Below are positions 27,790 through 36,190 of a stretch of DNA of 64,000 nucleotides, piece by piece. Made by a program: the position numbers and the translations under genes. Source of the stretch: JACCTU01 sp963809175 (GTDB taxonomy: Bacteria; Actinomycetota; Thermoleophilia; Gaiellales; Gaiellaceae); contig CAWEIK010000001.1 in the NCBI GenBank assembly GCA_963809175.1, positions 1-64,000 on the forward strand. The letters are read 5' to 3'. The notes under the pieces were generated by a model. That model saw only the letters and a program-made list of their open reading frames with translations. It had not been told where the DNA came from and ran no database searches. The number at the start of each line of letters is the position of its first letter. Position 1 is the first letter of the stretch.

Positions 27790-28532
27790 TGGACTTCGGT
27801 CTACGCGGCCGCACGGCGATCGTCTGCGGCGCCTCGGAGGGGATCGGGCTCGGCGTCGCCGAAGCGCTCGCGGGCGAAGGTGCCAACGTCGCGATGTTCG
27901 CGCGGCGCCGCGAGCCGCTCGACCGCGAGGCCGACCGGCTCGGAGCGCTCGCCGTGCGCGGGGACGTCACGAACCCTGCCGACCTCCAGCGGCTCGTCGA
28001 GAAGACCGTTCAGGCGTTCGGCGGGATCGACGTGCTCGTGAACAACTCGGGCGGGCCGCCGCGGACGAGAGGCGTCGACCTCACGGACGAGCTCGTCGAG
28101 GAGGCCGTCGAGCTGCTGCTCCTGTCCGCGATCAGGTTGACGCGGCTCTGTCTTCCGTACCTCGGCAAGAGCGACAACGGCCGCATCGTGAACATCACGT
28201 CGAGCACGGTGAAGGAGCCCGTCGACAACCTGGCGCTCTCCAACGTCGTGCGACCGGGCGTGATCGGCTGGGCGAAGACGCTCTCGCGTGAGCTCGGGCC
28301 TCAGGGGATCACGGTGAACTCGATCGCCCCGGGTCGGATCGACACCGCGAGGATCCGCGAGGTCTACCCCGACGGGCCGACGGCCGCGGATCTCGCGACC
28401 ATCCCGGCTGGGCGCCTCGGCTCGCCGCGCGAGGTGGGCGACGTCGTCTGCTTCCTCGCCTCCGCTCGAGCGTCCTACGTGACCGGCACCGTGATCCCCG
28501 TCGACGGGGGATTGACCCGCAGCCTTCTGTAA
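27789..28532 (+). CDS. SDR-family oxidoreductase lacking the YxxxK catalytic motif
   Basis: 247 residues, intact. The NADP-binding turn is IVCGASEGIGLGVAEALA, VNNSGGPP is the adenine-ring loop, and RIVNITSSTVKEP contains the catalytic Ser. At the usual Tyr-x-x-x-Lys position the sequence is LALSNVVRPGVIGWAKTL, with Ser and Arg in place of Tyr and Lys. This FabG-like subgroup is known in actinobacteria and Bacillus, but the chemistry is unclear. The C-terminal YVTGTVIPVDGG is typical. Its ATG overlaps the mdh stop, so it is co-expressed with malate dehydrogenase. Confidence 0.82.
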   Translation: MDFGLRGRTAIVCGASEGIGLGVAEALAGEGANVAMFARRREPLDREADRLGALAVRGDVTNPADLQRLVEKTVQAFGGIDVLVNNSGGPPRTRGVDLTDELVEEAVELLLLSAIRLTRLCLPYLGKSDNGRIVNITSSTVKEPVDNLALSNVVRPGVIGWAKTLSRELGPQGITVNSIAPGRIDTARIREVYPDGPTAADLATIPAGRLGSPREVGDVVCFLASARASYVTGTVIPVDGGLTRSLL

Positions 28533-28546
28533 CTAGGATCGGCTCG

Positions 28547-29555
28547 GTGCTGCGGCTGTTCTCGCCGGTCCGGCTCTTGATCGCCGGACTCCTGGTCGCG
28601 GCGGTTGCGGCTTGCGCTCTGGGTCTTCCCGACCGAGAGCTACATCTTCCTCCCGAACCGCGCGCATCCGGTCGCCCCGCTGGTCGAGGTCGCGGGCGGC
28701 ATGGACCCGAGGACCGGCGGCATCTACTACGTCGACGTGCTCGTTCGCAAGGCGACGCTCGTGGAGCGACTGTTCCCCGGCCTCCGCGAGGGGGCGACGG
28801 TCGTCCCCGCCGAGGAGGTCCGGCCGCCGGGCGTGAGCGAGGGCGAGCGTCGACGCGAAGAGCTCCAGGAGATGCAGATGTCGCAGCGGGTCGCCGCGGC
28901 CGTCGCGCTCCGCGAGCTCGGCTACAAGGTCGTCGCCAAGCCGATCGGCGCGCGGATCGAGTTCGTCGACGCCGAGTCGCCGGCCGCGGGCAAGCTCCTC
29001 GCAGGCGACATCGTCACGAACGCCGGCGGGAAGCCCGTGACGGGCCCGGCAGGGCTCAGGGGCGCGATCCGCGAGAGCGGGACCGCCCGAGACGTGCCCC
29101 TCGTCGTGAAGCGCGGCGACAAGCAGCTCGAGGTCAGCGTCCGGCCCAAGCGCGGGACGCAGGGGACGCCGATGATCGGCGTCATCGTCTCGCAGGCCGC
29201 CGACATCAAGCTCCCGGTCGACGTGGAGATCGACACCGACGGCGTCGGTGGACCGTCCGCCGGGCTCGCCTTCGCCCTCGATCTCCTCGAGGAGCTGGGC
29301 CGCGACGTCGACCACGGGAACCGCATCGCCGTGACCGGCGCGCTCGAGCTCGACGGCACCGTCGGCGAGATCGGCGGGGTCAAGCAGAAGACGATCGGGG
29401 TCGAGCGCGCAGGGATCAAGGTCTTCCTCGTTCCGGCTGGGGATAACGCCGCCGAGGCGCGCCGCTATGCGGATGGGATCCGGATCGTGCCTGTGACCAG
29501 TTTTCAACAGGCGTTGCGGACGCTGGCAACATTGCCGGAAGCGCGCCAGGATTGA
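28547..29555 (+). CDS. Membrane-anchored PDZ-Lon (YlbL-type) serine protease, one frame break
   Basis: An N-terminal hydrophobic anchor (SPVRLLIAGLLVAAVAA) is followed after a break near 28615 by WVFPTESYIFLPNRAHP. A PDZ domain covers about residues 120-200 (SPAAGKLLAGDIVTNAGGK). The C-terminal Lon-type protease domain has Ser in DGVGGPSAGLAFAL and Lys in EIGGVKQKTIGVERAG, the S16 dyad. The order matches Bacillus YlbL and its actinobacterial relatives, extracytoplasmic proteases involved in envelope or checkpoint control. Start GTG 28547. The C-terminus ends TLATLPEARQD. Confidence 0.88.
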
Positions 29556-29613
29556 GCAGATTTCGTCACGTTCGAATGCGCCGCAAAGTGCGCAGCTTTC
29601 GTCGGGCCGGGGG

Positions 29614-29641
29614 TTGCGCGAAGGGCAAGGGGCCGTAGACT
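29614..29641 (+). promoter_or_regulatory. Sigma70-like promoter for the Cys-rich small protein
   Basis: TTGCGC (29614-29619) and TAGACT (29636-29641) are separated by 16 bp in a region with no gene. They lie 46 nt upstream of the ATG of the small protein at 29687, which has the ribosome site AAGGGGAGAG. The match is to the general actinobacterial -35/-10 pattern, judged by eye. Confidence 0.5.
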
Positions 29642-29686
29642 CGTCGCCTGTTGCACCGCCGAGTTTTCTGGCTAGCAAGGGGAGAG

Positions 29687-29866
29687 ATGAGCAAGAACAT
29701 CAAAGCAACGTGCGATGATTGCTACTTCCGGCGGGCGGGCCTCTGCGCCCTGGCCGGCGACGACATCTGCCCCACCTTTCGAGCGTCCCAGCGCGGCTCG
29801 CTCGTGCCGCCCCGCCAGCCCGCGCTCGTGCCTCGCACCGTGGCCGCGAGCCACGCTGCCGCCTAG
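29687..29866 (+). CDS. 59-residue cysteine-rich protein
   Basis: It starts MSKNIKATCDDCYFRRAGLC and continues ALAGDDICPTFRAS, giving four cysteines in the pattern C-x2-C-x7-C-x8-C within the first 35 residues, followed by a Pro/Ala-rich tail. The spacing suggests a small zinc- or iron-sulfur-binding knuckle. A strong ribosome site and a plausible promoter precede it. I do not recognise a named family. It lies alone, convergent with the aminotransferase gene. Confidence 0.65.
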   Translation: MSKNIKATCDDCYFRRAGLCALAGDDICPTFRASQRGSLVPPRQPALVPRTVAASHAAA

Positions 29867-29875
29867 AGAGCGCTC

Positions 29876-30960
29876 CTAGACCCGCGCGGCGGCCGGGACG
29901 AGCGCGGCGAGGCGCCCGATCCCGTCCACGATCTCGGCGGGCGAGACGAAGCTGAACGCGAGCCGCGCCGACCGCTCGCCGCCCTCGCCGGGCGGGAAGA
30001 AGTCCGCGCCCTTGATGAAGGTGACCCCGGCCTGCTCGGCGCGGCCCGAGCAGCTCGGCGGTGTCCACGCCGAGGTCGAGCCACAGGAAGTAGCCACCTT
30101 CGGGCCTGCTCCAGGAAGCCCGGCCGCCGAGCTCCGACTCGAGGGCTCCGAGCATCGCGTCGCGGCGCTCGCGGAGCAGGCCGCAGACGCGCTCGAGGTT
30201 CGGCTCGAAGGCGCCGCGCCGGAGGAACTCGTGGACCGTCGCCTCGGCGAGCAGGACGGGCGTGATGTAGGTCGACACCGCCAGCGCCTCGAGCTCGGCC
30301 GCGAGCTGCTCGGGCAGGACGAAGTAGCCCACGCGGACCCCCGGGGCGATCGTCTTCGAGAACGACGAGCTGTAGAGCACGCGCTCTCCGCCTGCGAGCT
30401 CGAGCAGGCTCGGCGGAGACTCGCCCTCGAACCGCACGAGCCCGTACGGGTCGTCCTCGTAGACGAGCAGGTCGTGCCCGGCGGCGAGCTCGGCGATGCG
30501 GCGACGGCGCTCGGTCGTGAGCGTCCGCCCGCTCGGGATTCTGAAAGGTCGGGATCGTGTAGAGGAGCGCCGGCCCGCGGCCGAGCTCCTCCTCGAGCGC
30601 GTCGACGTCGAGCCCGTCGTCGTCCTGCGGGATCGCCACGACCTCCGCCCCGAGCTCGCGGAGGATCTTCAACGGCCGGTCGTAGGTGGGTGCCTCCACG
30701 AGGAAGCGCCGTTCGCCGGCGAAGCGGTTGGCGAGGAAGACGAACCCCTGGAGCGAGCCGTTCGTGACGAGAACCCGGGACGGGTCGACGCCGTGCCGCT
30801 CGCCGAGCCAGGCCCGAAGCGGCGCGTAGCCGCCCCCGGCCCCGTACGAGAGGATGGTGCGCCCGTCTCGCTCGATCGCGGCCCTCGCGCAGTCCGCGAG
30901 CTCCTCGACCGGGAGGCACTCCGGGGCGGGAATTCCGCGCGCGAAGCTGATCGTGTCCAT
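29876..30960 (-). CDS. PLP-dependent aminotransferase, class I/II (LysN/ARO8-like), frame breaks
   Basis: About 360 residues. The fold-type I elements are DTISFARGIPAPECLP, YGAGGGYAPLRAWLGERHGV, VTNGSLQGFVFLANRF, YTIPTFQNPSGR (Asn for the PLP ring), EDDPYGLVRF (Asp and Tyr), the PLP lysine in YSSSFSKTIAPGVRVGY, and the substrate Arg in ARLAFSFVSP. This is the 2-aminoadipate/aromatic aminotransferase and MocR-like branch without an HTH domain. Breaks lie near 30530, 30100 and 30050. The amino donor and acceptor cannot be read. ATG 30960 is clear. Confidence 0.82.
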
Positions 30961-30990
30961 CGCTTCGAGTCTAGAGACGGCCGCGGAGGT

Positions 30991-31480
30991 TCAGGTGCGA
31001 GCGATGCGTCGCGCGCCGACGATTCGTCCGCCGTAGCCGGAGCCACCGAGCCTCACGACCTCGACCAGCCGGCCGGAGTGCGGTGCGTGCACCATCCGTC
31101 CACGGCCGAGGTAGATCCCGACGTGCCCGAGGCCGTAGAAGAAGACCAAGTCGCCCGCCTTCATGCTGGAGCGCGCCACCGGCCGACCGCGGTCGTAGAG
31201 GGCGTACGAGCTGTGCGGTAGCTCGATGCCGAGTCGTCCGTAGGCCCAGTAGACGAGCCCGGAGCAGTCGAAGCCGCCCGTGGGCGAGCTGCCGCCCCAC
31301 TGATACGGCACGCCGACCGCCTTGAGAGCGACCTTCGCCGCGCGCTCGCCGAGGGTCGGCTTCGGCTTGCAGATCCGCGGGGTCCGGGTCGTGCCGTGCC
31401 GAGGCGGCCGGCACTGCGATCGCGAAGACGGTCGCGGCAAGAGCGACCGCCAGCAGGGGTCTGCGGGGGTGAAAGGGCAT
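30991..31480 (-). CDS. Secreted NlpC/P60 endopeptidase, one frame break
   Basis: A signal peptide (RPLLAVALAATVFAIAVPA, ASA) is followed, after a break near 31380, by a compact NlpC/P60 domain: ALKAVGVPYQWGGSSPTGG, catalytic Cys in FDCSGLVYWAYG, His in LGHVGIYLGRGRMVHAPH. The mature protein is little more than the catalytic domain (about 130 residues). It cleaves peptide stems in peptidoglycan. A second NlpC/P60 protein is at 39531. A candidate promoter (TGGACA-16-TAGGGT) is at 31548-31575. Confidence 0.85.
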
Positions 31481-31547
31481 AGAGAGCGAAGAAGGGCGGG
31501 CCGCTCGAACGAGTGATGCGCAGCCCTGGCCTGTTCGTAAGCACCGC

Positions 31548-31575
31548 ACCCTAGCCGGAAACCGGGAGCTGTCCA
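31548..31575 (-). promoter_or_regulatory. Promoter for the NlpC/P60 gene
   Basis: Read on the minus strand: TGGACA (31575-31570), 16 bp, TAGGGT (31553-31548). This lies 68 nt upstream of the ATG at 31480 in the divergent gap to the lipoprotein gene. It is a by-eye match to the sigma70-type consensus in GC-rich actinobacteria. Confidence 0.45.
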
Positions 31576-31621
31576 CCCCCCTTTCGGCGGCTCCGGCCGA
31601 TCCGGGCGCTTCACTATCGGG

Positions 31622-32149
31622 ATGAGGCGAGCCGTTCTCATCGCCGCCTTCTGTCTCGCCGTGCTCGCCGCGGGCTGTGGAGGCGACGATTCGAGTGCCG
31701 AGGCCTGGGCGGACGACTTCTGCACGGCCGTCGAGGACTGGCGCGAGCGGGTTCAGGACGCCGCGGCAGAGCTCGCGGAGCCGGCGGCCCTCTCCGAGGA
31801 GCAGCTCGACGAGTCGATCCGGGAGGCGGTGGCCGCCTCGGACGACCTGCTCGCCGATCTCGGCGAGCTGGGGCTGCCGGACCTCGAGGCGCGCGACGAG
31901 ATCGAGCAGGAGCTCGACCACCTCGAAGGCGTCCTGCGCGAGCGCGCGTCCAACGCGCGGGCGGGCATCGACCAGCCCGCGGGCAGCGTCAGCGAGGCGC
32001 TCGCCCGGCTCACCGCGCTCTCGCGGGAGCTCGCCGCCGCTGCGGCGACCATCGAGCTGACGATCGAGAAGCTCCGCGCGCTCGATCCGGCAGGCGAGTT
32101 GAAGCAGGCGCTCGAGTCGAGCGACGCCTGTCAGAGCCTCCGGGGCTAG
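31622..32149 (+). CDS. Lipoprotein with helical, coiled-coil-like mature region
   Basis: 175 residues, intact. The lipobox VLAAGC after a short hydrophobic signal (AVLIAAFCLAVL) marks lipid attachment near residue 19. A GDDSSAE linker follows, then long acidic helices (DDFCTAVEDWRERVQDAA; LPDLEARDEIEQELDHLEG; LTALSRELAAAAATIEL). Two further Cys (DDFC near the start and SDACQSL at the end) may form a disulfide. It resembles uncharacterised actinobacterial lipoproteins. Its stop overlaps the sucD stop by CTAG. Confidence 0.75.
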   Translation: MRRAVLIAAFCLAVLAAGCGGDDSSAEAWADDFCTAVEDWRERVQDAAAELAEPAALSEEQLDESIREAVAASDDLLADLGELGLPDLEARDEIEQELDHLEGVLRERASNARAGIDQPAGSVSEALARLTALSRELAAAAATIELTIEKLRALDPAGELKQALESSDACQSLRG

Positions 32150-33024
32150 GCCCTGGCGCCGACGGCGTCGGCGACGAGCTGTGCCACTTCGGTCGGCGTC
32201 GTGCCGACGCGCACGCCGCAGGCCTCGAGCGCTTCCTTCTTCGCCTGCGCGGTGCCGGACGAGCCGGAGATGATCGCGCCGGCGTGCCCCATCGTCTTGC
32301 CGGGGGGCGCGGTGAAGCCGGCGATGTACGCGAGCACGGGCTTCGACATCCGGTCGCGGATGAACTCCGCGGCCTTCTCCTCTTCATTGCCGCCGATCTC
32401 GCCGACCATCACGACCATTTCCGTCTGCGGGTCGGCCTCGAACTTCTCGAGGATGTCGATGAAGGACGAGCCCGGCACCGGGTCGCCGCCGATCCCGACG
32501 ATCGACGAGTTGCCGAGACCGAGCTGGGCCAGCTCGTAGCCGATCTGGTACGTGAGCGTGCCCGAGCGCGAGACGAGCCCGATCGCGCCCTCCGCGAAGA
32601 CCTCCGCGGGGATGATCCCGACGTTCGCCTTGCCCGGCGAGAGCACGCCCGGGCAGTTCGGGCCGATCATCGTGATCCCCTTCGGCCGCACGTACGTGTA
32701 GACGCGGAGCATCTCGTGCGCAGGGATGTGCTCGGTGATCACGATCACGGTGCCGATGCCGCTGTCGACCGCCTCGTACACGGCGTCGGCGGCGAAGCGC
32801 GCGGGCACGAAGATGAGCGACGTGTTCGCGCCGGCCTGCTCGACCGCCTCGGCGACGGTGTCGTAGACCGGGATGCCCTCGACGTCCTGGCCGCCCTTTC
32901 CGGGCGTGACGCCGGCGACGACGTTCGTGCCGTAGTTGCGGTTGCGCAGGCCGTGGAAGCGGCCCTCGCTCCCGGTCAGGCCCTGGACGACGAGCCGCGT
33001 GTCCTGGTCGACGACGATCGCCAC
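32146..33024 (-). CDS. sucD: Succinyl-CoA synthetase alpha subunit
   Basis: 292 residues, intact. CoA-binding Rossmann domain: LVVQGLTGSEGRFHGLRNR, VAGVTPGKGGQDVEG, IVITEHIPAHEMLRVY, IGPNCPGVLSPGKANVG. The phosphohistidine is in KTMGHAGAIISGSSGTA. It forms ATP or GTP and succinate from succinyl-CoA together with SucC. GTG 33024 overlaps the stop of the upstream methyltransferase gene (TAGTG). sucC lies further upstream with the methyltransferase between, an unusual arrangement. Confidence 0.95.
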   Translation of the reverse strand: MAIVVDQDTRLVVQGLTGSEGRFHGLRNRNYGTNVVAGVTPGKGGQDVEGIPVYDTVAEAVEQAGANTSLIFVPARFAADAVYEAVDSGIGTVIVITEHIPAHEMLRVYTYVRPKGITMIGPNCPGVLSPGKANVGIIPAEVFAEGAIGLVSRSGTLTYQIGYELAQLGLGNSSIVGIGGDPVPGSSFIDILEKFEADPQTEMVVMVGEIGGNEEEKAAEFIRDRMSKPVLAYIAGFTAPPGKTMGHAGAIISGSSGTAQAKKEALEACGVRVGTTPTEVAQLVADAVGARA

Positions 33025-33665
33025 TACTTCGTTCCCTTCAGAACGATCGACCGCAAGGTGAGCCGCCCGTCCTCGATGCGATCGGCGAGCAGCTCGCGGA
33101 CGCGCGCGGCGTCGTCCTCCGGCGTCTCGACGCGCGCGAGCCACGGCTCGACCTCGACCGGGCGCTCGAACAGGCGCTCTTCGGCGACGTCGAGCCCGGC
33201 GCCCGCGAAGAAGCCGCGCCACTCGTCCTCCGAGTAGCAGCGCACGTGCGTCGGGTCGCGAAGCTTCTCGGCCTGCTCGACGTCCTCGCTGATGAAGACG
33301 TTGTCCTGCACGACCACGCGGTCGCGTGAGACGCGCGCCAGCTCGCCGACCGCCGCGCGCACGTCGTCGAAGTGGTGTGCCGCGATCCTGCAGGCGACGA
33401 CGTCGAAGCTCCCGTCCGCGAACGGCAGGTGCTCGGCCGGCGCGACGACGGTCGGTCGCATTCCCGGCGCAGGGTCGACGCTGACGACCTCGGCGCCGGC
33501 CTCCCGCAGACGTCGTGCCACGTGACCGCCGCCGGTCGCGACGTCGAGCGCCTGGACTCCGTCGCCGGGCTCGCACCACTCGACCAGCAGGTCGAGATCG
33601 GGGCCCTCCTTGTGCGTCGGGCTCTCGCGGAACGCCTCGGCGCGCTCGGACCAGACGTCGGTCAT
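33024..33665 (-). CDS. Class I SAM-dependent methyltransferase inserted between sucC and sucD
   Basis: 213 residues, intact. Motif I is ALDVATGGGHVARRLREAG, then VVSVDPAPGM, LPFADGSFDVVACRIAAHHF and DRVVVQDNVFISED. This is the UbiE/methyltransferase-11 pattern. The start ATG overlaps the sucC stop (ATGA) and its stop overlaps the sucD start, so it is translated as part of the sucC-sucD operon. The substrate is unknown; the position suggests co-regulation with the TCA cycle but does not reveal the reaction. Confidence 0.85.
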   Translation of the reverse strand: MTDVWSERAEAFRESPTHKEGPDLDLLVEWCEPGDGVQALDVATGGGHVARRLREAGAEVVSVDPAPGMRPTVVAPAEHLPFADGSFDVVACRIAAHHFDDVRAAVGELARVSRDRVVVQDNVFISEDVEQAEKLRDPTHVRCYSEDEWRGFFAGAGLDVAEERLFERPVEVEPWLARVETPEDDAARVRELLADRIEDGRLTLRSIVLKGTK

Positions 33666-34804
33666 GCCGCCAGCTCCACGGCGCGCCGCGCCGCTTCGAG
33701 CATCGTCGGCTCCACGTGGAGGTTCGGAGGCGAGGCCGCCTTGAGGATCTCGCGGCCTTCCTCCGCGTTCGTCCCGTCGAGCCGCACGACGATCGGGTGC
33801 TCGATCGGCATCCGGTCGAGCGCGGCGAGGATGCCGCGCGCGACCTCGTCGCAGCGCGTGATTCCCCCGAAGACGTTGAAGAAGATCGACTTCACCTGCG
33901 GATCCGCGGTGATCACCCCGAGCGCGTCGACCACGCCCTCGGCATCGCCGCCGCCGCCGAGGTCGCAGAAGTTCGCGGGGCGCCCGCCGGCGAGCGCGAT
34001 CACGTCGAGCGTCGACATGACGAGGCCGGCGCCGTTGCCGAGGATCCCGACCTCTCCGTCGAGCTTCACGTACGTGACGCCCTTCTCGCGCGCCGCACGC
34101 TCCTCGGGCGGCACCGCGTCGAGGTCGCGCATCTCGTCGATGTCGGGATGCCGGAAGAGCGCAGCGTCGTCGACGGTGAACTTCGAGTCGAGCGCCTTGA
34201 CCTCGCCGTCGGGCGTGACGATCAGCGGGTTGATCTCCGTGAGCATCGCGTCGGTCGCCACGAACGTCTCGTAGAGCTTCCCGACGATCGAGAGGATCTG
34301 CTTCTGCTCGTTCGGGTCCTCGACCCCGGCGCCGTAGACGAGCCGCCGTCCCTGCCACGGCTGGAAGCCCTCGAACGGGTCGACGTGCAGGCGCACGAGC
34401 TTCTCCGGCGTGGACTCTGCGACCTCTTCGATGTCGATTCCGCCTTCCTTGGTGAACATGAAGAGCGGTTGCTTCGCGCCACGGTCGAACGTCAGCGAGA
34501 GGTAGTACTCCTTCGCGATGTCGGACGCGCTCTCGATCCAGAGCTTGCGCACGACGTGGCCGCGAATGTCGAGCCCGAGGATCTGCTCGGCCTGCTCGCG
34601 CGCGTCGTCGGGGTTCTCGGCGAGCTTGATCCCGCCGGCCTTGCCGCGGCCGCCGGTGAGGACCTGCGCCTTGACGACGACCTGGCCGCCGATCTCCTCC
34701 GCGGCCGCGCGCGCTTCGTCGGGGGTGGTTGCGAGTCTCCCCTCCGACACGGGGATCCCGAAGCGCTTGAAGAGCTCCTTGCCCTGGTACTCGTAGAGGT
34801 CCAC
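33662..34804 (-). CDS. sucC: Succinyl-CoA synthetase beta subunit
   Basis: 380 residues, intact. Start MDLYEYQGKELFKRFGIP; the ATP-grasp region has VVVKAQVLTGGRGKAGGIK; nucleotide and substrate motifs are ALDSKFTVDDAALFR, ILGNGAGLVMSTLDVIAL, NFCDLGGGGDAEGVVDAL, VFGGITRCDEVARGI. It is the ATP/ADP-binding partner of SucD. The operon order is sucC, methyltransferase, sucD. Confidence 0.95.
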   Translation of the reverse strand: MDLYEYQGKELFKRFGIPVSEGRLATTPDEARAAAEEIGGQVVVKAQVLTGGRGKAGGIKLAENPDDAREQAEQILGLDIRGHVVRKLWIESASDIAKEYYLSLTFDRGAKQPLFMFTKEGGIDIEEVAESTPEKLVRLHVDPFEGFQPWQGRRLVYGAGVEDPNEQKQILSIVGKLYETFVATDAMLTEINPLIVTPDGEVKALDSKFTVDDAALFRHPDIDEMRDLDAVPPEERAAREKGVTYVKLDGEVGILGNGAGLVMSTLDVIALAGGRPANFCDLGGGGDAEGVVDALGVITADPQVKSIFFNVFGGITRCDEVARGILAALDRMPIEHPIVVRLDGTNAEEGREILKAASPPNLHVEPTMLEAARRAVELAA

Positions 34805-34875
34805 CGGCGGCGGACTCTACCCACGCGCACCTTGTAACCTCGTGGCTCGCCGCCAACCCACGCCAGGGAGGTTCG

Positions 34876-35043
34876 ATGGACGAGCAGACCACAACGCTCA
34901 CCGACGACGAGATCCGGAGCGACCAGTACCGGAGCGAGGTCGCCGATGAAGAGCCGGACTCGGACGGCACCGACGCCGCCGAGCCCACCGACGCAGACAG
35001 CGACGACACCGACGCAGACGCAGACGGCACGGACGCTTCGTAG
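34876..35043 (+). CDS. 55-residue Asp-rich peptide upstream of a JmjC oxygenase
   Basis: ATG at 34876 follows a good ribosome site (AGGGAGG) by 4 nt. The peptide starts MDEQTTTLTDDEIRSDQYRS and its C-terminal 27 residues are nearly all Asp, Thr, Ala, Gly and Ser in a Thr-Asp-Ala-Asp pattern (e.g. PTDADSDDTDADADG). A conserved-looking N-terminus with a low-complexity, modifiable C-terminus is the layout of a RiPP-type precursor, and the next gene encodes a putative protein hydroxylase. Equally it could be a plain acidic regulatory or phosphate-buffering peptide. It ends just before the first conserved residues of the oxygenase. Confidence 0.6.
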   Translation: MDEQTTTLTDDEIRSDQYRSEVADEEPDSDGTDAAEPTDADSDDTDADADGTDAS

Positions 35044-36190
35044 CGCGCTCGCGCGCTGCGTCGAGCCGGTCGAGGAAGCGACCTTCCTCGCCGAGCACTG
35101 GGAGCGCAAGCCGCTCGTCGTCGAGCGCGACGAGCCCGGGCGCTTCGACGACCTCCTGACCACGGAGGACGTCGAAGGGCTGCTCGAGTCGGGCGGCCTG
35201 CGCTTCCCCGCCTTCCGCCTCGTGCGCGCCGACGTGAAGCTGCGCGCGAGCGACTACCTCGTCGACGTTTCCTGGCGGCCGGTCCCGTTCAAGGGCGTGG
35301 CCGACGTCGCACGCGTCGCCGAGGCGTTCGACTCGGGCGCGACGCTCGTGATCCAGGGGCTGCACCACTGGTGGCCCGCGCTCGCGACGTTCTGCCGCTC
35401 GCTCGAGGCCGCGCTCGGCCACCCGGCGCAGGCGAACGCGTACTACACGCCGCGCGCCGCGCAGGGACTACCGGTGCACCACGACACGCACGACGTCTTC
35501 TGTTTGCAGATCGCGGGCGAGAAACGCTGGCTCGTGTACGAGCCGGTCTGGGAGCTGCCGCTGAAGAACCAGCGCTACGACAAGAAGCTCGGCGCGCCCG
35601 GTGAGCCCGTCCTGGACGTCACGCTCCAGCCGGGCGACACGCTCTACCTCCCGCGCGGCTGGCTCCACGAGGCGAAGACGTCCGACTCCGACTCGCTGCA
35701 CCTCACGATCGGCACCAACGTCTACTCCTGGCTCGACGCGTTCAAGGCGGCACTCGACGAGTGCGCCGACGATCCGGACTTCCGCCGCTCGCCGCAGGGC
35801 TCGCCCGCCGAGCTCCTCGCGCGACTCGGCGAACGGCTCGGTGACCACGACGTCCGCCGGCGGATGCGCGCGAAGCTCGTGCGCACGCGTCGGCCCGTGC
35901 TCGAGGGCCAGCTGGGGCATCTGCGCGCGCTCCGCGACCTGGACCTGGAGACCGAGCTCGAGCGGCGACCGACGGTGCTCGCGGACCTCGAGCTCCGTGG
36001 CGACCGGTCGGAGCTCACGTTCGAGGGCCGCACGCTCGAGTTCCCGGCGCACGTCGGCGAGGACCTCGAGTTCGTGCTGCGCACGGACGAGCCGTTTCGC
36101 CCGTCGGACCTGCCGGGCAGCCTGGACGACGACGGCCGGCTGGCGCTCGTCGCGCGCCTCGTGCGCGAAGGGTTGCTCGTCAGCCGCTGA
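34946..36190 (+). CDS. JmjC-type cupin oxygenase (ribosomal-oxygenase-like)
   Basis: A 2-oxoglutarate/Fe(II) oxygenase of the JmjC/YcfD group. Recognisable residues: FLAEHWERKPLVVERDEPGR at the N-terminus, the facial triad His-x-Asp in LPVHHDTHDVFCLQI and distal His in LPRGWLHEAKTSD, with GEKRWLVYEP between. Substrate-pocket strand LHLTIGTNVYSW follows, and a C-terminal winged-helix-like region ends ARLVREGLLVSR. Family members hydroxylate side chains of ribosomal proteins or peptides. The only in-frame ATG/GTG/TTG before the domain is ATG 34946, inside the upstream peptide gene in another frame; an indel may hide a later start. Its end overlaps the convergent sucrase-ferredoxin-like gene by 11 nt. 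Confidence 0.8.
   Translation: MKSRTRTAPTPPSPPTQTATTPTQTQTARTLRSALARCVEPVEEATFLAEHWERKPLVVERDEPGRFDDLLTTEDVEGLLESGGLRFPAFRLVRADVKLRASDYLVDVSWRPVPFKGVADVARVAEAFDSGATLVIQGLHHWWPALATFCRSLEAALGHPAQANAYYTPRAAQGLPVHHDTHDVFCLQIAGEKRWLVYEPVWELPLKNQRYDKKLGAPGEPVLDVTLQPGDTLYLPRGWLHEAKTSDSDSLHLTIGTNVYSWLDAFKAALDECADDPDFRRSPQGSPAELLARLGERLGDHDVRRRMRAKLVRTRRPVLEGQLGHLRALRDLDLETELERRPTVLADLELRGDRSELTFEGRTLEFPAHVGEDLEFVLRTDEPFRPSDLPGSLDDDGRLALVARLVREGLLVSR

Noticed and set aside
31481..31621. A ydaO-type c-di-AMP riboswitch in the leader of the NlpC/P60 gene
   Set aside because: Such leaders are known before NlpC/P60 genes and disA is present, but the conserved GTCAGC...ACCTCG segment and paired GGGT/ACCC elements are not seen. 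Only a promoter-like pair is supported. A covariance-model search would decide.
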